DNA of 64,000 bases from Bufo bufo (taxonomy: Eukaryota; Chordata; Amphibia; Anura; Bufonidae). A program made the translations under genes and the position numbers. This document shows positions 1 through 10,881 of this stretch, piece by piece (position 1 is the stretch's first letter; each line of letters begins with the position of its first letter). The stretch lies in the NCBI RefSeq assembly GCF_905171765.1, contig NC_053397.1:115523295-115587294 (forward strand), read 5' to 3'. The notes under the pieces are model-generated. The model ran no database searches and had not been told where the DNA came from. It saw only the letters and a list, made by a program, of their open reading frames with translations.

Positions 1-2016
1 TAAAGGGCATAGTTCACAATATCCGTTTGATTGTGAGTGATACTCATGTTGAGGATGTGTGATGTTTCGTCCTAAGCGGGTTGCCTACTCCTCTAGTGTT
101 GGGGCTACCCTGGCTCACTAAACATAACCCCACCATTGATTGGCAAGCGAGGCAAATAAATGCTTGGAGTGACTTTTGCAGAGAGAATTGGCCTCACGAC
201 ATCTGTTTCAGAGGTTTTCTACTAAGACTGTACCATCTTTTCTCTCAGAATTTTCGGATGTGTTTTCTGAGAGTGGTGTTCAGGAGCTGCCCCCTCACAG
301 GGAGTATGATTGCCCTATTAATCTCATCCCAGGCGCCAAGCTGCCTAAATCTCGTTTATGCAATCTCTCCCAACCTGAAAGGGTCGCTATGCATGCTTAT
401 ATCTCTGAGAGCCTGAGAAAGGGACACATACGACCCTCGAAGTCACCTGTTGTTTAGGACCATGTCTGGATTTCAGGGAGCTGAACAGTATTTCAATTCG
501 TGACCCTTATCCGCTTCCTCTGATCCCGGACCTGTTTAACCAGATTGTTGGGGCTAAAGTTTTTTCCAAGTTGGATCTAAGAGGGGCATACAACCTGGTC
601 AGGGTCAGAGAAGGAGACGAATGGAAGACGGCCTTCAACACCCCTGAGGGCCATTTTGAGAATTTGGTTATGCCTTTTGGTTTGATGAATGCTCCAGCCG
701 TCTTTCAGCATTTTGTGAACAGCATTTTTTATCATTTAATGGGGAAATTTGTACTAGTGTATCTAGATGACATTTAGATTTTTTCTCCTGATTTCAAAAC
801 TCATAAGGACCACCTACGTCAAGTCTTGCTCATCCTGCGGGAGAATAGATTGTACGCTAAACTGGAAAAATGTGTGTTTGCGGTTTCAGAAATTCAATTT
901 CTGGGGTTTCTTCTCTCCGCTTCTGGTTTTCGCATGGACCCCGAGAAGGTCCGCGCTGTGCTTGAGTGGGAGCTTCCTGAGAATCAGAAGGCGCTGATGC
1001 GTTTTTTGGGTTTTGCCAATTATTACAGGAAGTTTATTTTGAATTATTCTTCTGTTGTTAAACCACTCACTAATATGACTAGAAAGGGGGGTAGATTTTC
1101 CTCCTGGTCGTAGAGGCGCTTAAGGCCTTTTCTAGTATCAAGGGAGAGGTTTTGCTTCCGCTCCCATCTTGGCACAACCTGATATCTCTCTGCCCTTCAT
1201 AGTTGAGGTGGACGCTTCTGAGGTGGGTGTGGGTGCGGTCTTGTCTCAGGGTCCCTCTCCTGCCAAATGGCGACCGTGTGCCTTTTTCTCGAAGAAACTC
1301 TCCTTCGCAGAGAGAAATTACGATGTGGGAGATAGGGAGTTGTTGGCCATCAAGTAAGCTTTTGACTGGAATGGCGCCATTGGCTAGAGGGAGCCAGACA
1401 CCCTATTACCGTGTTTACCAACCATAAGAATCTGGCCTACTTGGAGTCAGCCAAGCGTCTGAACCCGAGACAGGCCAGATGGTCTTTGTTCTTTTCAAGG
1501 TTTAATTTTGTTTTCACGTTCCGCCCTGGGGTTAAGAATGTGAAGGCGGATGCCCTGTCACATTGTTTTCCGGGAGGTGTGGAGGTCTCTGCTCTTTATC
1601 CTAAATTGGAGGCAGAGGTTCAGGCAGCCCAGGCAGAGGCTCCTGATCTTTGTCCTCCTGGGAGGTTGTTTGTGCCTCTCGCTTTAAGACACAAGGTTTT
1701 TAAGGAGCACCACGATACTGTCCTTGCTGGGCACCCGGGGGGTAGAGCCACAGTGGATCTCATCACTCGGAGATTCTGGTGGCTGGCGCTTCGTAAGTCG
1801 GTTGAGGGTTTTGTGGCAGCCTGCGAGACCTGCACTCGTGCCAAAGTCCCTCATTCACGGCCATCAGGTCCTCTCCTCCCGTTACCCATTCCTTCCCGTC
1901 CTTGGACACATCTGTCCATGGACTTCATTACGGACCTGCCTCTTTCCTCGGGGAAGACTGTGATTCTGGTGGTGGTGGACCGTTTTAGCAAAATGACGCA
2001 TTTCATTCCTTTTCCA
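1..2016 (+). pseudogene. gypsy-A chromovirus pol, left part (protease tail, RT, RNase H, integrase N-half)
   Basis: This is a Ty3/gypsy polyprotein that enters the window inside the protease. The conserved end LVLGLPWLTKHNPTIDW lies at about 90-150. RT follows from about 290, with LRGAYNLVR near 580 and YLDD near 760-773. RNase H includes [10 protein letters not shown] near 1210 and [11 protein letters not shown] near 1415. The integrase zinc-binding HHCC region and the first catalytic Asp (SMDFITDLP) lie near 1710-1940. The copy is dead: about 50 bp that encode the FFFVKKKDG block are missing near 456, the codon after YLDDI is TAG at 774-776, further frame breaks occur near 1110 and 1355, and about 27 bp are missing near 1579. 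Gypsy-B and gypsy-D are close relatives and show what is absent. The frame ends where Ngaro1 begins and resumes at 39818. Confidence 0.93.
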
Positions 2017-2201
2017 GAGAGGCCGGACTAGGACGCAAGGTAAGGGGAGGCAGTCATGATGGGTTTTGGTAGGAAGGGCCTGGGTTGGAGTTAGTTAACT
2101 GGGGTGGGGAGGAGTGGTTATGGTGATTAGGAAGGAGGAGTTTAGGGGTTAAATAGAGGTGACCGGCAGTTAGCCGGCGCCATTTTGTTTGGAATCAAAC
2201 T
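2017..2201 (+). repeat. Ngaro1 A1 split direct repeat
   Basis: This 185-bp segment recurs at 39165-39349 with two differences that I could find (AGGCAG/AGACAG and GACCGG/GACTGG). It starts at GAGAGGCCGG and ends at AATCAAACT, 16 bp before the Gag start codon. Confidence 0.93.
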
Positions 2202-2217
2202 GGAGGAGCAACTTACC

Positions 2218-3776
2218 ATGTCACAGGTGGAAGCGATGCTGCAGCAGCTGAGAGTGGCGGCGGAGGCCAGAGGTCCTGAATGGCTGCAAGGACAGGTAGC
2301 CAACCTGTTGCAGGGGGAAGGGCGGCGGGGACAGCGAGCCTGCCGCCGGGCACCACACGGTCGCGGCGGGTCCGGACGCCGGCGCCCCTGAGCCCAGAAG
2401 ATGGATACGGCGCTGGATCAGAAGCCCCTCAGGGGACCCTCCGCGCCGGGGGGCCAGTGTGCAGACTCCCTCCAGGTCCTCCCAGCGCAGGAGGAATCCA
2501 GGTGTTCGGCGGGGCCCAGTGAGGGGCGGGGCGGCAAGTGCTCCGTCTCCTGCAGCGTGCAACTTGGAGGCTGGAGCTGGTACTGCAGGCTCCCCTCTCC
2601 AGGTTGGGGGGGGAGGGAGGGCTGCTCGGTGTGGGAGAGGCAGCAGCAGGGGACACGAGGCTGTGCACCAGGAGCGTGGAGGGGTGCACAGGCCTCAGCA
2701 GTATGACGGACAGCGTGCCGCTGGTCCTGCCCACGGGGAAGATGAGGAGGAGGAGTCGTTTTCTGCGCGCAGCGCATCCAGCGTGGATGATGCTGGGATG
2801 CCCGGTCCGAGTGGGAGAGTGGCGTCTGGAGTGGTCGTTCCAGTGACAGCGGGGTCACTTCGTCAGGATTCAGGAATTCCAGCTGCGGGGTTCACAGCGC
2901 CCCGGCAGCCAGGTGAGGCAGCATTAGGAGCTTTTCTTGCACTTGGTGCAGGGTTCAGGGCTGAGTGGTTTAGGTGGGGGGCATAAAGATATGATTGGGG
3001 GCTTGGGGAGGCTATTGTGTGGGTTAGCTGGTGTGGATTCTGGGAGTGGTGTGTCAGGCGGGGGGCCTCTGCAGGCGTGGGGGATTTGGCCTGTTGGGGG
3101 CGTGGAGGCAAGGGGCGCGGGCGTTGCGATGGCGGCTTCTGTATCGGGGCAGACGCAGGCGGGCGGTGAGGATGACCGGCCGCGGGTGGATGATGCGGCC
3201 AGGGGGGAGGTATATGTGTGTTTTGAGGGCCCACTGGGTGCGCACTTGAAGCAGGAGGTCAGGGATCGGATTTGTCAAGGGGAGTACGTGGATATATTTT
3301 CGCTGCTTCCCTTGGAGCGTTTTAATCTGGACTTGGCGAAGCGGGATGGGTCAAAGAGGGAGGAGGAGCAGAAGCAGCGCTATAGACTGATACCGCGCAC
3401 GTTTGCGAATTGGCTGCAGGCGTTTGCCATTTTAGCTAGCATGATTGGGGAGAGGGCGCCGGACAGCTGTTCGGCGCTCTTCTGTTATTTGGACACGATT
3501 GGGGAGGTGTATAGGGTTTATGGGGGTTCTGGGTGGTTGAGATATGATGAACAGTTTCGTCAGAGGAAGGCGGTCCGCCAGTGTATGCGGTGGGACCATA
3601 AGAATATAGGGTTATGGATGAAGGTAATGGCGCCCGTACGGTCTGGGCAGCCCTTTCGGGGGGAGCAAGGGAGGTCGGGTCAGTCGGGATTTGCAACGGC
3701 ATCGGCCAAGGGATTGTGCTTTCTCTTCAATGAGGGGAGTTGCAAGTTTGGGCCCAAGTGCAAATTTAAATTATAG
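2218..3776 (+). pseudogene. Ngaro1 Gag-like protein, 5' part
   Basis: The probable start is the ATG at 2218 (MSQVEAMLQQL), 16 bp after repeat A1; Ngaro2 has a comparable N-terminus. The GC-rich middle (2280-2940) is spread over several frames and contains frameshifts. From about 2937 the frame is clean and holds the conserved core GEVYVCFEGPLGAH, then RYRLIPRTFANWLQAFAILAS, WLRYDEQFRQRKAV and RWDHKNIGLW. It ends in the start of a CCCH finger (C-x7-C-x5-C-x3-H), cut after CKFK by PLE1. The finger's His resumes at 26882. The protein is presumed to package element RNA. The same block order is seen in Ngaro2 at 14217-13546. Confidence 0.8.
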
Positions 3777-5138
3777 AGTAAATGATCAATTATTAAAACT
3801 TAACGTTTAATATAATAGACATAGAAAATTGATCCCACGATAATTGGATACAGAAATTACAAAAAAGGAAGCAATGCGGTGGTTCACTATGTCGGTAATA
3901 ATGGTACTAACAACCAAAACACATTAATATAACAAAAAGTGCTCGGCGGCACCAAAGGTAACCATGTGGTCCTACCGCTCTGATAAGGTGCTCCTTGGTA
4001 CAACGAGTACCCAGCTGGTGTTAATAGATGTGCACACTGTTGCTGAAGGCAGTTGTGAAACACAGGGTTAAGAGTGCTAGGTATGCTGGCCCTAGTAATG
4101 CCCTAGGGACCTACAATGACCTAAGTGACCTGACCACGGATCCCCGTGACCAGTCACATGCAGGAACCTAACCCTGGAATTTGTGCGCCCTAAAAAGCCC
4201 TAGCCTGCCTGATCCCTACACGCATGTTTCGCTGAAAGGATGAGTAAAAAGCTCATCAGGGGAAACACGGGAGCTTGGGCTGAAAGCTGTGCAGGGCACA
4301 CTGACAATGATATCTAATGTGTGCTCTGCACAGAGGCAAAGTGTGACCACGATCCTGATGTGGAAAAGGGTGGTCAGACTAACTGTAGGGTAATAGGCGG
4401 AAAAAACTGATGCTAAACCCCTTTCCTACTAACAAACTTATGGCGCATGGGCTGATGTAACCTGAGGTAGCGCAGAAAACCGCCACCTTTTAAAGAAGAA
4501 GCCAGCCTCAGAACGAGGTTTGGCTAGGACACTCCTACCTGACCCGGAAGACGCGGTGCGTCTGTGCATGCGCGAAGAAACGGATCGCATGGAGAGAGGG
4601 GGAGGTCACTGAGCGGACGCATGTGACTGAGATGACGTCACCGCGTCCAATCTCGTGTGTTCACGCGAGATCACGCAACAGTTGCTAGGGAATCGGGACG
4701 CTATTCCCTGACACTGTCGGACAGCACAGCTCCTGATTTGCAACTGCGCTTTAACAAAGTAGATGGCATTAATGGCAACAATGATAGTAATAGAATCATG
4801 AATATGACAGCAGTACACGGACACATGTGAGAAGGAAAAGGGGGGCACAGTCAGACAACAACCAGGAGGGGGGTGGGAAGGGGGGGAAAGAGAGAGGAAA
4901 AGGGAGAGAACAGGAGGCAGAGAAATAGATAAATATACAAACATATGTTAGCAAACTAAAGATGATGTGTACAATATTATACAGTATACACATAGGCATG
5001 GGCTGCCTAAATGAAACAGCTATAATTGAGCTGCTCATTCAGGCCCGTGGGTGAGACCGTGCGTAGCGTGCAAATCCAGCGAGATTCTCGCTGGAGTAAC
5101 ACACGATCCCAATCTCCACCACGGATTGGACGCCCCAC
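3770..5138 (-). repeat. PLE1 left copy: 3' region
   Basis: On the - strand this holds the last part of the GIY-YIG ORF (5133 down to 5007, ending in a stop after NYSCFI) and about 1.2 kb of noncoding 3' sequence. Apparent small ORFs here (4606-5038) are low-complexity readings. The segment is the reverse complement of 16056-17026 plus 26434-26820. It contains a hammerhead-like motif at 4213-4263. Confidence 0.85.
4213..4263 (-). ncRNA. hammerhead-ribozyme-like motif, PLE1 left copy
   Basis: On the - strand the order is TCCC, CTGATGA, a 22-nt stem-loop, GAAA, CATGCGTG, TA, GGGA. This matches the hammerhead core (CUGANGA … GAAA … UH) with a 4-bp stem I and a short stem III (ACA/TGT). Stem II is weaker than in the right copy because GCTG has become GCTT. 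Activity is unproven. Confidence 0.6.
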
Positions 5139-5684
5139 TGTCACGGATGGTGTACAGGAAACAAGACAATACCATATAAACAATGTCTCTCTGGATCCAC
5201 AACTAAGGAACAAAGGGAGACCCCTGCAATAGACCTGCCGCTCTCCCTCACTGCTCAGCCTATGCGAACACCCCAAAGGTGGATGGCCGCATATCCACGT
5301 TCCTCGGCTATCTATTACCTGAAGACCCTACAATAGTGAAGGGACACGACCACCGGCTCCCTACACTGACACGGAGGGTTGTCAGGGTCACCTGGATCCA
5401 GAAAAGACAAAATCATAAATATATAAACAGCACTTATCTTGCAGACGACTGACGACTGAGGACTGGGAACTGGGAACTGGGAACAGCAAGCACACACACT
5501 CCAGGAAGTTGTATCAGCCGCACACTACTGCAATATGGGGAGGAACTTAAAGGGTAGCAATTAGTCCAACTGCATGACAGCTGAGATATACTAACGAGAT
5601 GAGAAACTAAACCAAAACAAAGAAATTCAAGGAGGAGGATCTGAGAAGCTCCTGTGAGCGCTTCTCAGCTGTCTGGCTGTGACA
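5139..5684 (-). repeat. gypsy-D 3' LTR
   Basis: This 546-bp LTR is followed on the + strand by GTACCCCTCCCTCTAGG, which is the polypurine tract read backwards. The LTR has four-letter patchy repeats of CTGGGAA near 5460-5485. Confidence 0.92.
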
Positions 5685-7562
5685 GTACCCCTCCCTCTAG
5701 GAGTGGACTCCGGACACTCAGAGCCCACCTTCTCAGGATGGGACCTATGGAAAGCCCTGATGAGACGAGAGGCCTTAATGTCCGTCACTGGGACCCACAT
5801 CCTCTCCTCAGGACCATAACCCTCCCAATGAACGAGGTACTGGAGGGAACCGCGGACAAGACGAGAATCCACAATCCTAGAGACCTGAAATTCAAGATTT
5901 CCATCAACCATAATCAGGGGAGGAGGCAAAGGCGAGGGTACAATAGGTTGAACATAAGGTTTCAATAAGGACTTATGAAAAACATTATGGATCTTCCAAG
6001 TCTGAGGAAGATCAAGACGGTAGGCAACAGGATTGATGACAGACAGGATCTTGTAAGGCCCAATAAACCTAGGACCCAACTTCCAGGAGGGAACCTTCAA
6101 TTTGATATTCTTGGTAGACAACCACACCAGATCACCAACATTCAGGTCCGGACCAGGCACACGTCTCTTATTCCGCCACACGCTTATATCTCTCACTCAT
6201 GCTCTTTAGATTATCCTGAATCTTTTGCCAAATAGATGACAAAGACGAGGAGGAATCTGTCCTCATCAGGCAAACCAGAAGAGCCCTCTCCCGAGAAAGA
6301 CCCAAACTGCGGATGGAACCCATATGCACCAAAAATGGTGACTTATCAGAGGACTCCCTGACGACGGTTATTTAAAGCAAACTCAGCAAGGGACAAAAAA
6401 GAACACCAATCCTCCTGATTCTCCGCCACAAAACAGCGCAGATATGTCTCCAGATTCTGATTGACGCGCTCTGTCTGGCCATTCGACTGCGGATGGAAAG
6501 CAGAAGAGAATGACAACCGAACCCCCAAGCGAGAACAGAAAGCCTTCCAGAATCTGGAAACAAACTGCGTGCCCCTATCAGAGACTATGTCTGAAGGAAT
6601 CCCATGCAATTTGACAATGTGGTCAATAAATGCCTGCGCAAGTGTCTTAGCATTGGGCAAACCAGGAAAAGGGATAAAATGCACCATTTTGCTAAAACGG
6701 TCCACCACCACCAGAATCACAGACTTCCCCGAGGAAAGAGGCAAGTCCGTTATGAAGTCCATGGACAGATGTGTCCAAGGACGGGAAGGAATGGGCAAAG
6801 GAAGGAGAGGACCAGATGGCCGTGAATGAGGGACCTTGGCACGAGCGCAAGTCTCGCAAGCTGCCACAAAACCCTCAACCGACTTACGAAGCGCAGGCCA
6901 CCAGAATCTCCGAGCGATGAGATCCAGTGTGGCTCTTGCCCCCGGGTGCCCAGCAAGGACCGTGTCGTGGTGTTCTTTAAAAATCTTGTGTCTCAAAGCG
7001 AGAGGCACAAACAACCTCCCAGGAGGACAAAGATCAGGAGCTTCTGACTGGGCTGCCTGCACCTCTGCCTCCAATTCAGGAAAAAGAGCAGAGACCACCA
7101 CACCTTCAGCCAAAATGGGACCCGGGTCTTCAAAATTCCCACCTCCCGGAAAACAATGTGACAGGGCATCTGCCTTCACATTCTTAACCCCAGGGCGGAA
7201 CGTAACAACAAAATTAAACCTTGAAAAGAACAAAGACCATCTTTTTTCTTAACAAAGAAAAAAACAGCGGCAACAGGTGACTTTGAGGGTCGTATGTGTC
7301 CTTTTCTCAGACTCTCAGAGATATAAGCCCGCATAGCGACCCTCTCAGGTTGGGAGAGATTGTATAAACGAGATTTAGGCAGCTTGGCGCCTGGGATGAG
7401 ATTAATAGGGCAATCATACTCCCTGTGCGGAGGTAAACCCTGAACTCCACTCTCAGAGAAGACATCCAAAAATTCAGAGAGGAAAGGTGGTACAGTCTTA
7501 GTAGAAACCTCAGAAACAGATGTTATGAGGCAATTCTCTCTGCAAAAGTTACTCCAAACCAT
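5627..7562 (-). pseudogene. gypsy-D pol remnant (RT start, integrase, chromodomain)
   Basis: The frame from 7562 reads the RT N-terminus to FFFVKKKDG and then jumps, at a deletion near 7237-7242, straight into the end of RNase H ([14 protein letters not shown]). Integrase follows: HHDTVLAGH, CETCARAK, SMDFITDLP, SDRGTQFVSRFW and HPQSNGQTERVNQ, so HHCC and the DDE residues are present. A frameshift near 6350 separates this from the C-terminal part (6196-5627) with FIGPYKILSVINPV and the chromodomain YLVHWEGYGPEERMWVP. The stop at 5627 lies inside the LTR. With the RT palm deleted this copy is non-autonomous. Confidence 0.9.
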
Positions 7563-8872
7563 TTATTTGCCTCGCTTGCCAATCAATGGTGGGGTTATGT
7601 TTAGTGAGCCAGGGTAGCCCCAACACTAGAGGAGTAGGCAAACCGCTAAGGACGAAACATGACACATCCTCAACATGAGCATCACTCACAATTAAACGGA
7701 TATTGTGAACTATGCCCTTTAATGATTTCTGAGAAAGTGGAGCTGAATCAATAGCAAAAACAGGAATATCCTTTCCCAAAGTGCATACCTGGAAACCATG
7801 AGTTATTGCAAATTGTTTATCAATGAGGTTGACAGCTGCTCCACTATCCACAAAAATCTCACAAAAAATGCTCTTGCTCTCTAGCGCCACCCTAGCAGGC
7901 AGGACAAAACGGGAACTACAAGCAAACGGAAAACCTTCAATTTCCGCCTCAACCCTGCCAATAGTAACAGACGGAACATTTTTAAAAGATTTTTTCCTTT
8001 TTGTCTCTTTATTACTCCAGAAAACTGCCTGAATCTCCTAGAGGGACAAACATTTGCCAGATGATTTATACCTCCACAACAAAAACAAACCCTCCCCTGC
8101 GGGCTGAATCTTCTATTGTCAGAGGCAATCAACCCCAGCTGCATGGACTCCTGCTCAGAAGGGGCTGACAGCGACTGAGACCCCTGTGCACAGAATGAGA
8201 CCGCTGCACTGTCCCGGGACTGAGTATGACAGTAAGGAGAGACTCTCCTCTCTCTCTAAGACGCCTGTCAATACGAACAGCCTGAGACATAGCAGAATCC
8301 AAGGAGGTAGGTCTTTCATGAAAGGCAAATGCATCTTTCAATCCCTCTGAAAGACCATAGCAAAATTGACTTCGGAGTGCAGCATCATTCCAACCCGTAT
8401 CTGCTGCCCATCTCCGAAATTCTGAACAGTATATCTCTGCGGATTGTTTACCCTGGCATAACAGACGTAGTCTAGACTCAGCCAGAGCAATACGATCCGG
8501 ATCATCATATATCTGACCCAGGGCTAAAAAGAATTCATCCACTGAACGAAGGGGCCGTGCCCCCTCCGGCAGCGAAAAGGCCCAGGACTGAGCGTTACCC
8601 CTGAGCAGCGATATAATGATCCCCACCCTCCGTTCTTCATCACCAGAAGAATGGGGAAGAAGGCGAAAATGGAGTTTGCAAGCCTCTCTAAAACGCACAA
8701 AATTCTCACTACCCCCGGAGAACGTATCCGGGAGCGAGATCTTAGGCTCAGCACAAACTCCATGAACGCAAGCTGAACCGGTCACTTGAAACTGAGAAAA
8801 AGTCTTACGGAGATCAGCTACCTCCAAAGAAAGACCCTGAAAGCGTTCAGCCAAAAGTGAAACCGGATCCAT
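7549..8872 (-). pseudogene. gypsy-D Gag and protease
   Basis: The start is the ATG at 8872 (MDPVSLLAERFQGL), chosen because it aligns with gypsy-B and sits just after the LTR. The Gag core includes PDTFSGGSENFVRFREACKL, CSEFRRWAADTGWND and LRSQFCYGLSEGLKDAFAF (landmarks only). A zinc knuckle CFCCGGINHLANVC lies near 8075-8115 in a neighbouring frame, so there is a frameshift around 8130-8145. The protease begins near 7865 with FVDSGAAVNLID (active-site DSG) and ends with LVLGLPWLTKHNP. The copy cannot make a full Gag-Pol. Confidence 0.87.
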
Positions 8873-8899
8873 GCTTGAGACGGTTTTGGCGGCTGATAA

Positions 8900-9444
8900 T
8901 GTCACGGATGGTTTACAGGAAACAAGACAATACCATATAAACAATGTCTCTCTGGATCCACAACTAAGGAACAAAGGGAGACCCCTGCAATAGACCTGCC
9001 GCTCTCCCTCACTGCTCAGCCTATGCGAACACCCCAAAGGTGGATGGCCGCATATCCACGTTCCTCGGCTATCTATTACCTGAAGACCCTACAATAGTGA
9101 AGGGACACGACCACCGGCTCCCTACACTGACACGGAGGGAGTCAGGGTCACCTGGATCCAGAAAAGACAAAATCATAAATACATAAACAGCACTTATCTT
9201 GCAGACGACTGACGACTGAGGACTGGGAACTGGGAACTGGGAACAGCAAGCACACACACTCCAGGAAGTTGTATCAGCCGCACACTACTGCATTATGGGG
9301 AGGAACTTAAAGGGTAGCAATTAGTCCAACTGCATGACAGCTGAGATAGACTAACGAGATGAGAAACTAAACCAAAACAAAGAAATTCAAGGAGGAGGAT
9401 CTGAGAAGCTCCTGTGAGCGCTTCTCAGCTGTCTGGCTGTGACA
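8900..9444 (-). repeat. gypsy-D 5' LTR
   Basis: This 545-bp LTR matches 5139-5684. On the - strand it ends at 8900 and is followed by TTATCAGCCGCCAAAACCG, the presumed primer-binding region, and then the Gag ATG at 8872. I do not recognise a standard tRNA match. Confidence 0.92.
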
Positions 9445-9449
9445 CCCAC

Positions 9450-9720
9450 CTTTTCAATTCCCATTGCCTTCAGGCAGCTGGGGTTACCCTGATGACAGTC
9501 ATGGACATGCCTAGAGACCACTGTGTCCCTTCTGTTGGCAATGTCACCGAGATGCTCACCCAGACGCCTACGCAATTCGCGTCTGGTCTTACCTACATAC
9601 TCCAAATTACAATCACAGGTAATTTTATAAATTACACCCTGTGTTTTGCAATTAATGAAGTCCTTAATGGGAAATGTTCTTCTCAAATTAGAGCTAAAGA
9701 AAGTTTTACCTGTCTGGACA
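9450..9720 (-). pseudogene. PLE1 left copy: GIY-YIG endonuclease, N-terminal part
   Basis: Reading leftwards from 9720, VQTGKTFFSSNLRRTFPIKDF leads into QGVIYKITCDCNLEYVGKT, the GIY and YIG elements of the nuclease, then RRELRRRLGEHLGDI with the catalytic Arg, and HVHDCHQGNPSCLKAMG. The frame is cut at the codon for GlyArg by gypsy-D (target duplication CCCAC) and continues at 5138. Upstream it is cut by Ngaro2 at 9720/15455. The nuclease would nick DNA to prime reverse transcription. No in-frame stop is seen within the exonic pieces, unlike the right copy. Confidence 0.85.
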
Positions 9721-10212
9721 TGACTTAAAGGATGGAAGATACCCAGGCAATAAACCACCCATCTACCTTACCGCCCCTTCCTGTTCCCCAATTAACACAC
9801 AGAGACATCTTCTTGAGAAAAGAGCCTTCTCGGCCAATTTATTCAACAACATTAATTATCACTTCACAGAAAATACGTAATAACACGCATAACATATCAA
9901 TTACCATAACAATTATCATAACATCTGAACCATTGAATAGGATCCTAGAAGGCAACAGGTAAGCTGTGTTCTCCACCATTCACCTCCACATGTAATATCG
10001 CCTTACCCTCGGCCGCGGTCACCGACCCGAGAGCACCGAATACTCCAACTGTAATTAGTCTCCCCTGTAGGCCCATCTGCCCACAGGAGCCCCATGCACA
10101 AGCTTACCGAACCTCCTGAGATGCACACTCCACCTTGGCATGCACCTCTTAAACCTATCATTGCCTTCCAGGACCCTCCATTACCATGCCACGAACGACC
10201 ATAGGAGAAACC
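9721..10212 (-). repeat. Ngaro2 3' noncoding region
   Basis: About 490 bp without a gene. On the - strand it contains AATAAATTGG near 9840, comparable in place to the AATAAA-containing B repeats of Ngaro1. No internal duplication is visible. Confidence 0.6.
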
Positions 10213-10805
10213 TCACCTATGGGAGTCCTGCCACACCCGAAAAGCCGTCTCCAGACCCTCCTGAATCCCTAAGGCCCACATGTCAATACCCACCTCATTC
10301 AGGTGAACACCATCAGACCTAAGGAACTGAGGCGATGCCGCCTCCAGCTCCCGGTGCCGCACCACAATTCCACCATGGCGCCTCACAAAACGTCCAACCT
10401 CCCTATTAAGTTTAGCCCGGGCCTTATTAAGCCGGTCAACCGACCTCGCAAAACGCCAGGCTCTCCGAGCCACAACCTCGGACCAAACCACCAACACACC
10501 CGGAACATCCGACCACAAACGCAAAAGATCCAGCTTCATATCACGAATCACCTCCCTAGTACTGCGAACACCCAGGTCATTCCCCCAACGTGCAACACAA
10601 CAATATCAGGTGACCTATCTAACGAAACTGAAGCATGAAATTCCGGGAGCACCCTACCCCACAACAGGCCCCGTATGCCGATCCAGCGCACTTGCATGTC
10701 AGCCGGGTCGAACCCCAACTGCCGTCCGTTCCTCCGCACGTCCGCCCGCAATGCTCCCCAGTACACGTAGGAGTGTCCGAAGATCCAAACCGACCCTGTA
10801 AACAC
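10213..10805 (-). pseudogene. Ngaro2 SGNH/GDSL-type hydrolase
   Basis: From 10805 the frame reads MFTGSVWIFGHSYVYWGALRAD (block I, GHS nucleophile) to HVGG, where one G appears to be missing from a G run near 10580, turning the GNDLG block III into another frame. The second frame (10551-10213) gives VVWSEVVARRAW, RLNKARAKLN and SDGVHLNEVGIDMW with the DxxH block V. The order and spacing match the Ngaro1 hydrolase. With the frameshift the catalytic triad cannot be made as one chain. Confidence 0.83.
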
Positions 10806-10881
10806 ATAAAATTAAAACCTAACTCACCAATCAGCGTAATAAAATACTGTATGGACAACCGAACATTGATCCCCTTGGCAC

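Larger units (their letters stand above)
5139..9444 (-). mobile_element. gypsy-D: chromovirus with internal deletion
   Basis: LTRs lie at 5139-5684 and 8900-9444, both starting TGTCACGGATGG and ending GTGACA on the + strand. The target duplication is CCCAC (5134-5138 and 9445-9449) and lies in the PLE1 left copy. I count about six differences between the LTRs (roughly 1%). The internal region is co-linear with gypsy-B but lacks about 1.03 kb that covers RT and most of RNase H. It is a close relative of gypsy-A and gypsy-B. Confidence 0.93.

Noticed and set aside
2221..3280. Pro/Arg-rich ORFs on the - strand
   Set aside because: GC-rich Gag sequence of Ngaro1 read backwards; no domain and no counterpart in sense.
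4606..5038. Hydrophobic ORFs in the PLE1 3' region (also 16245-16570)
   Set aside because: They are readings of a pyrimidine-rich tract, differ by indels between the two arms and have no conserved frame.
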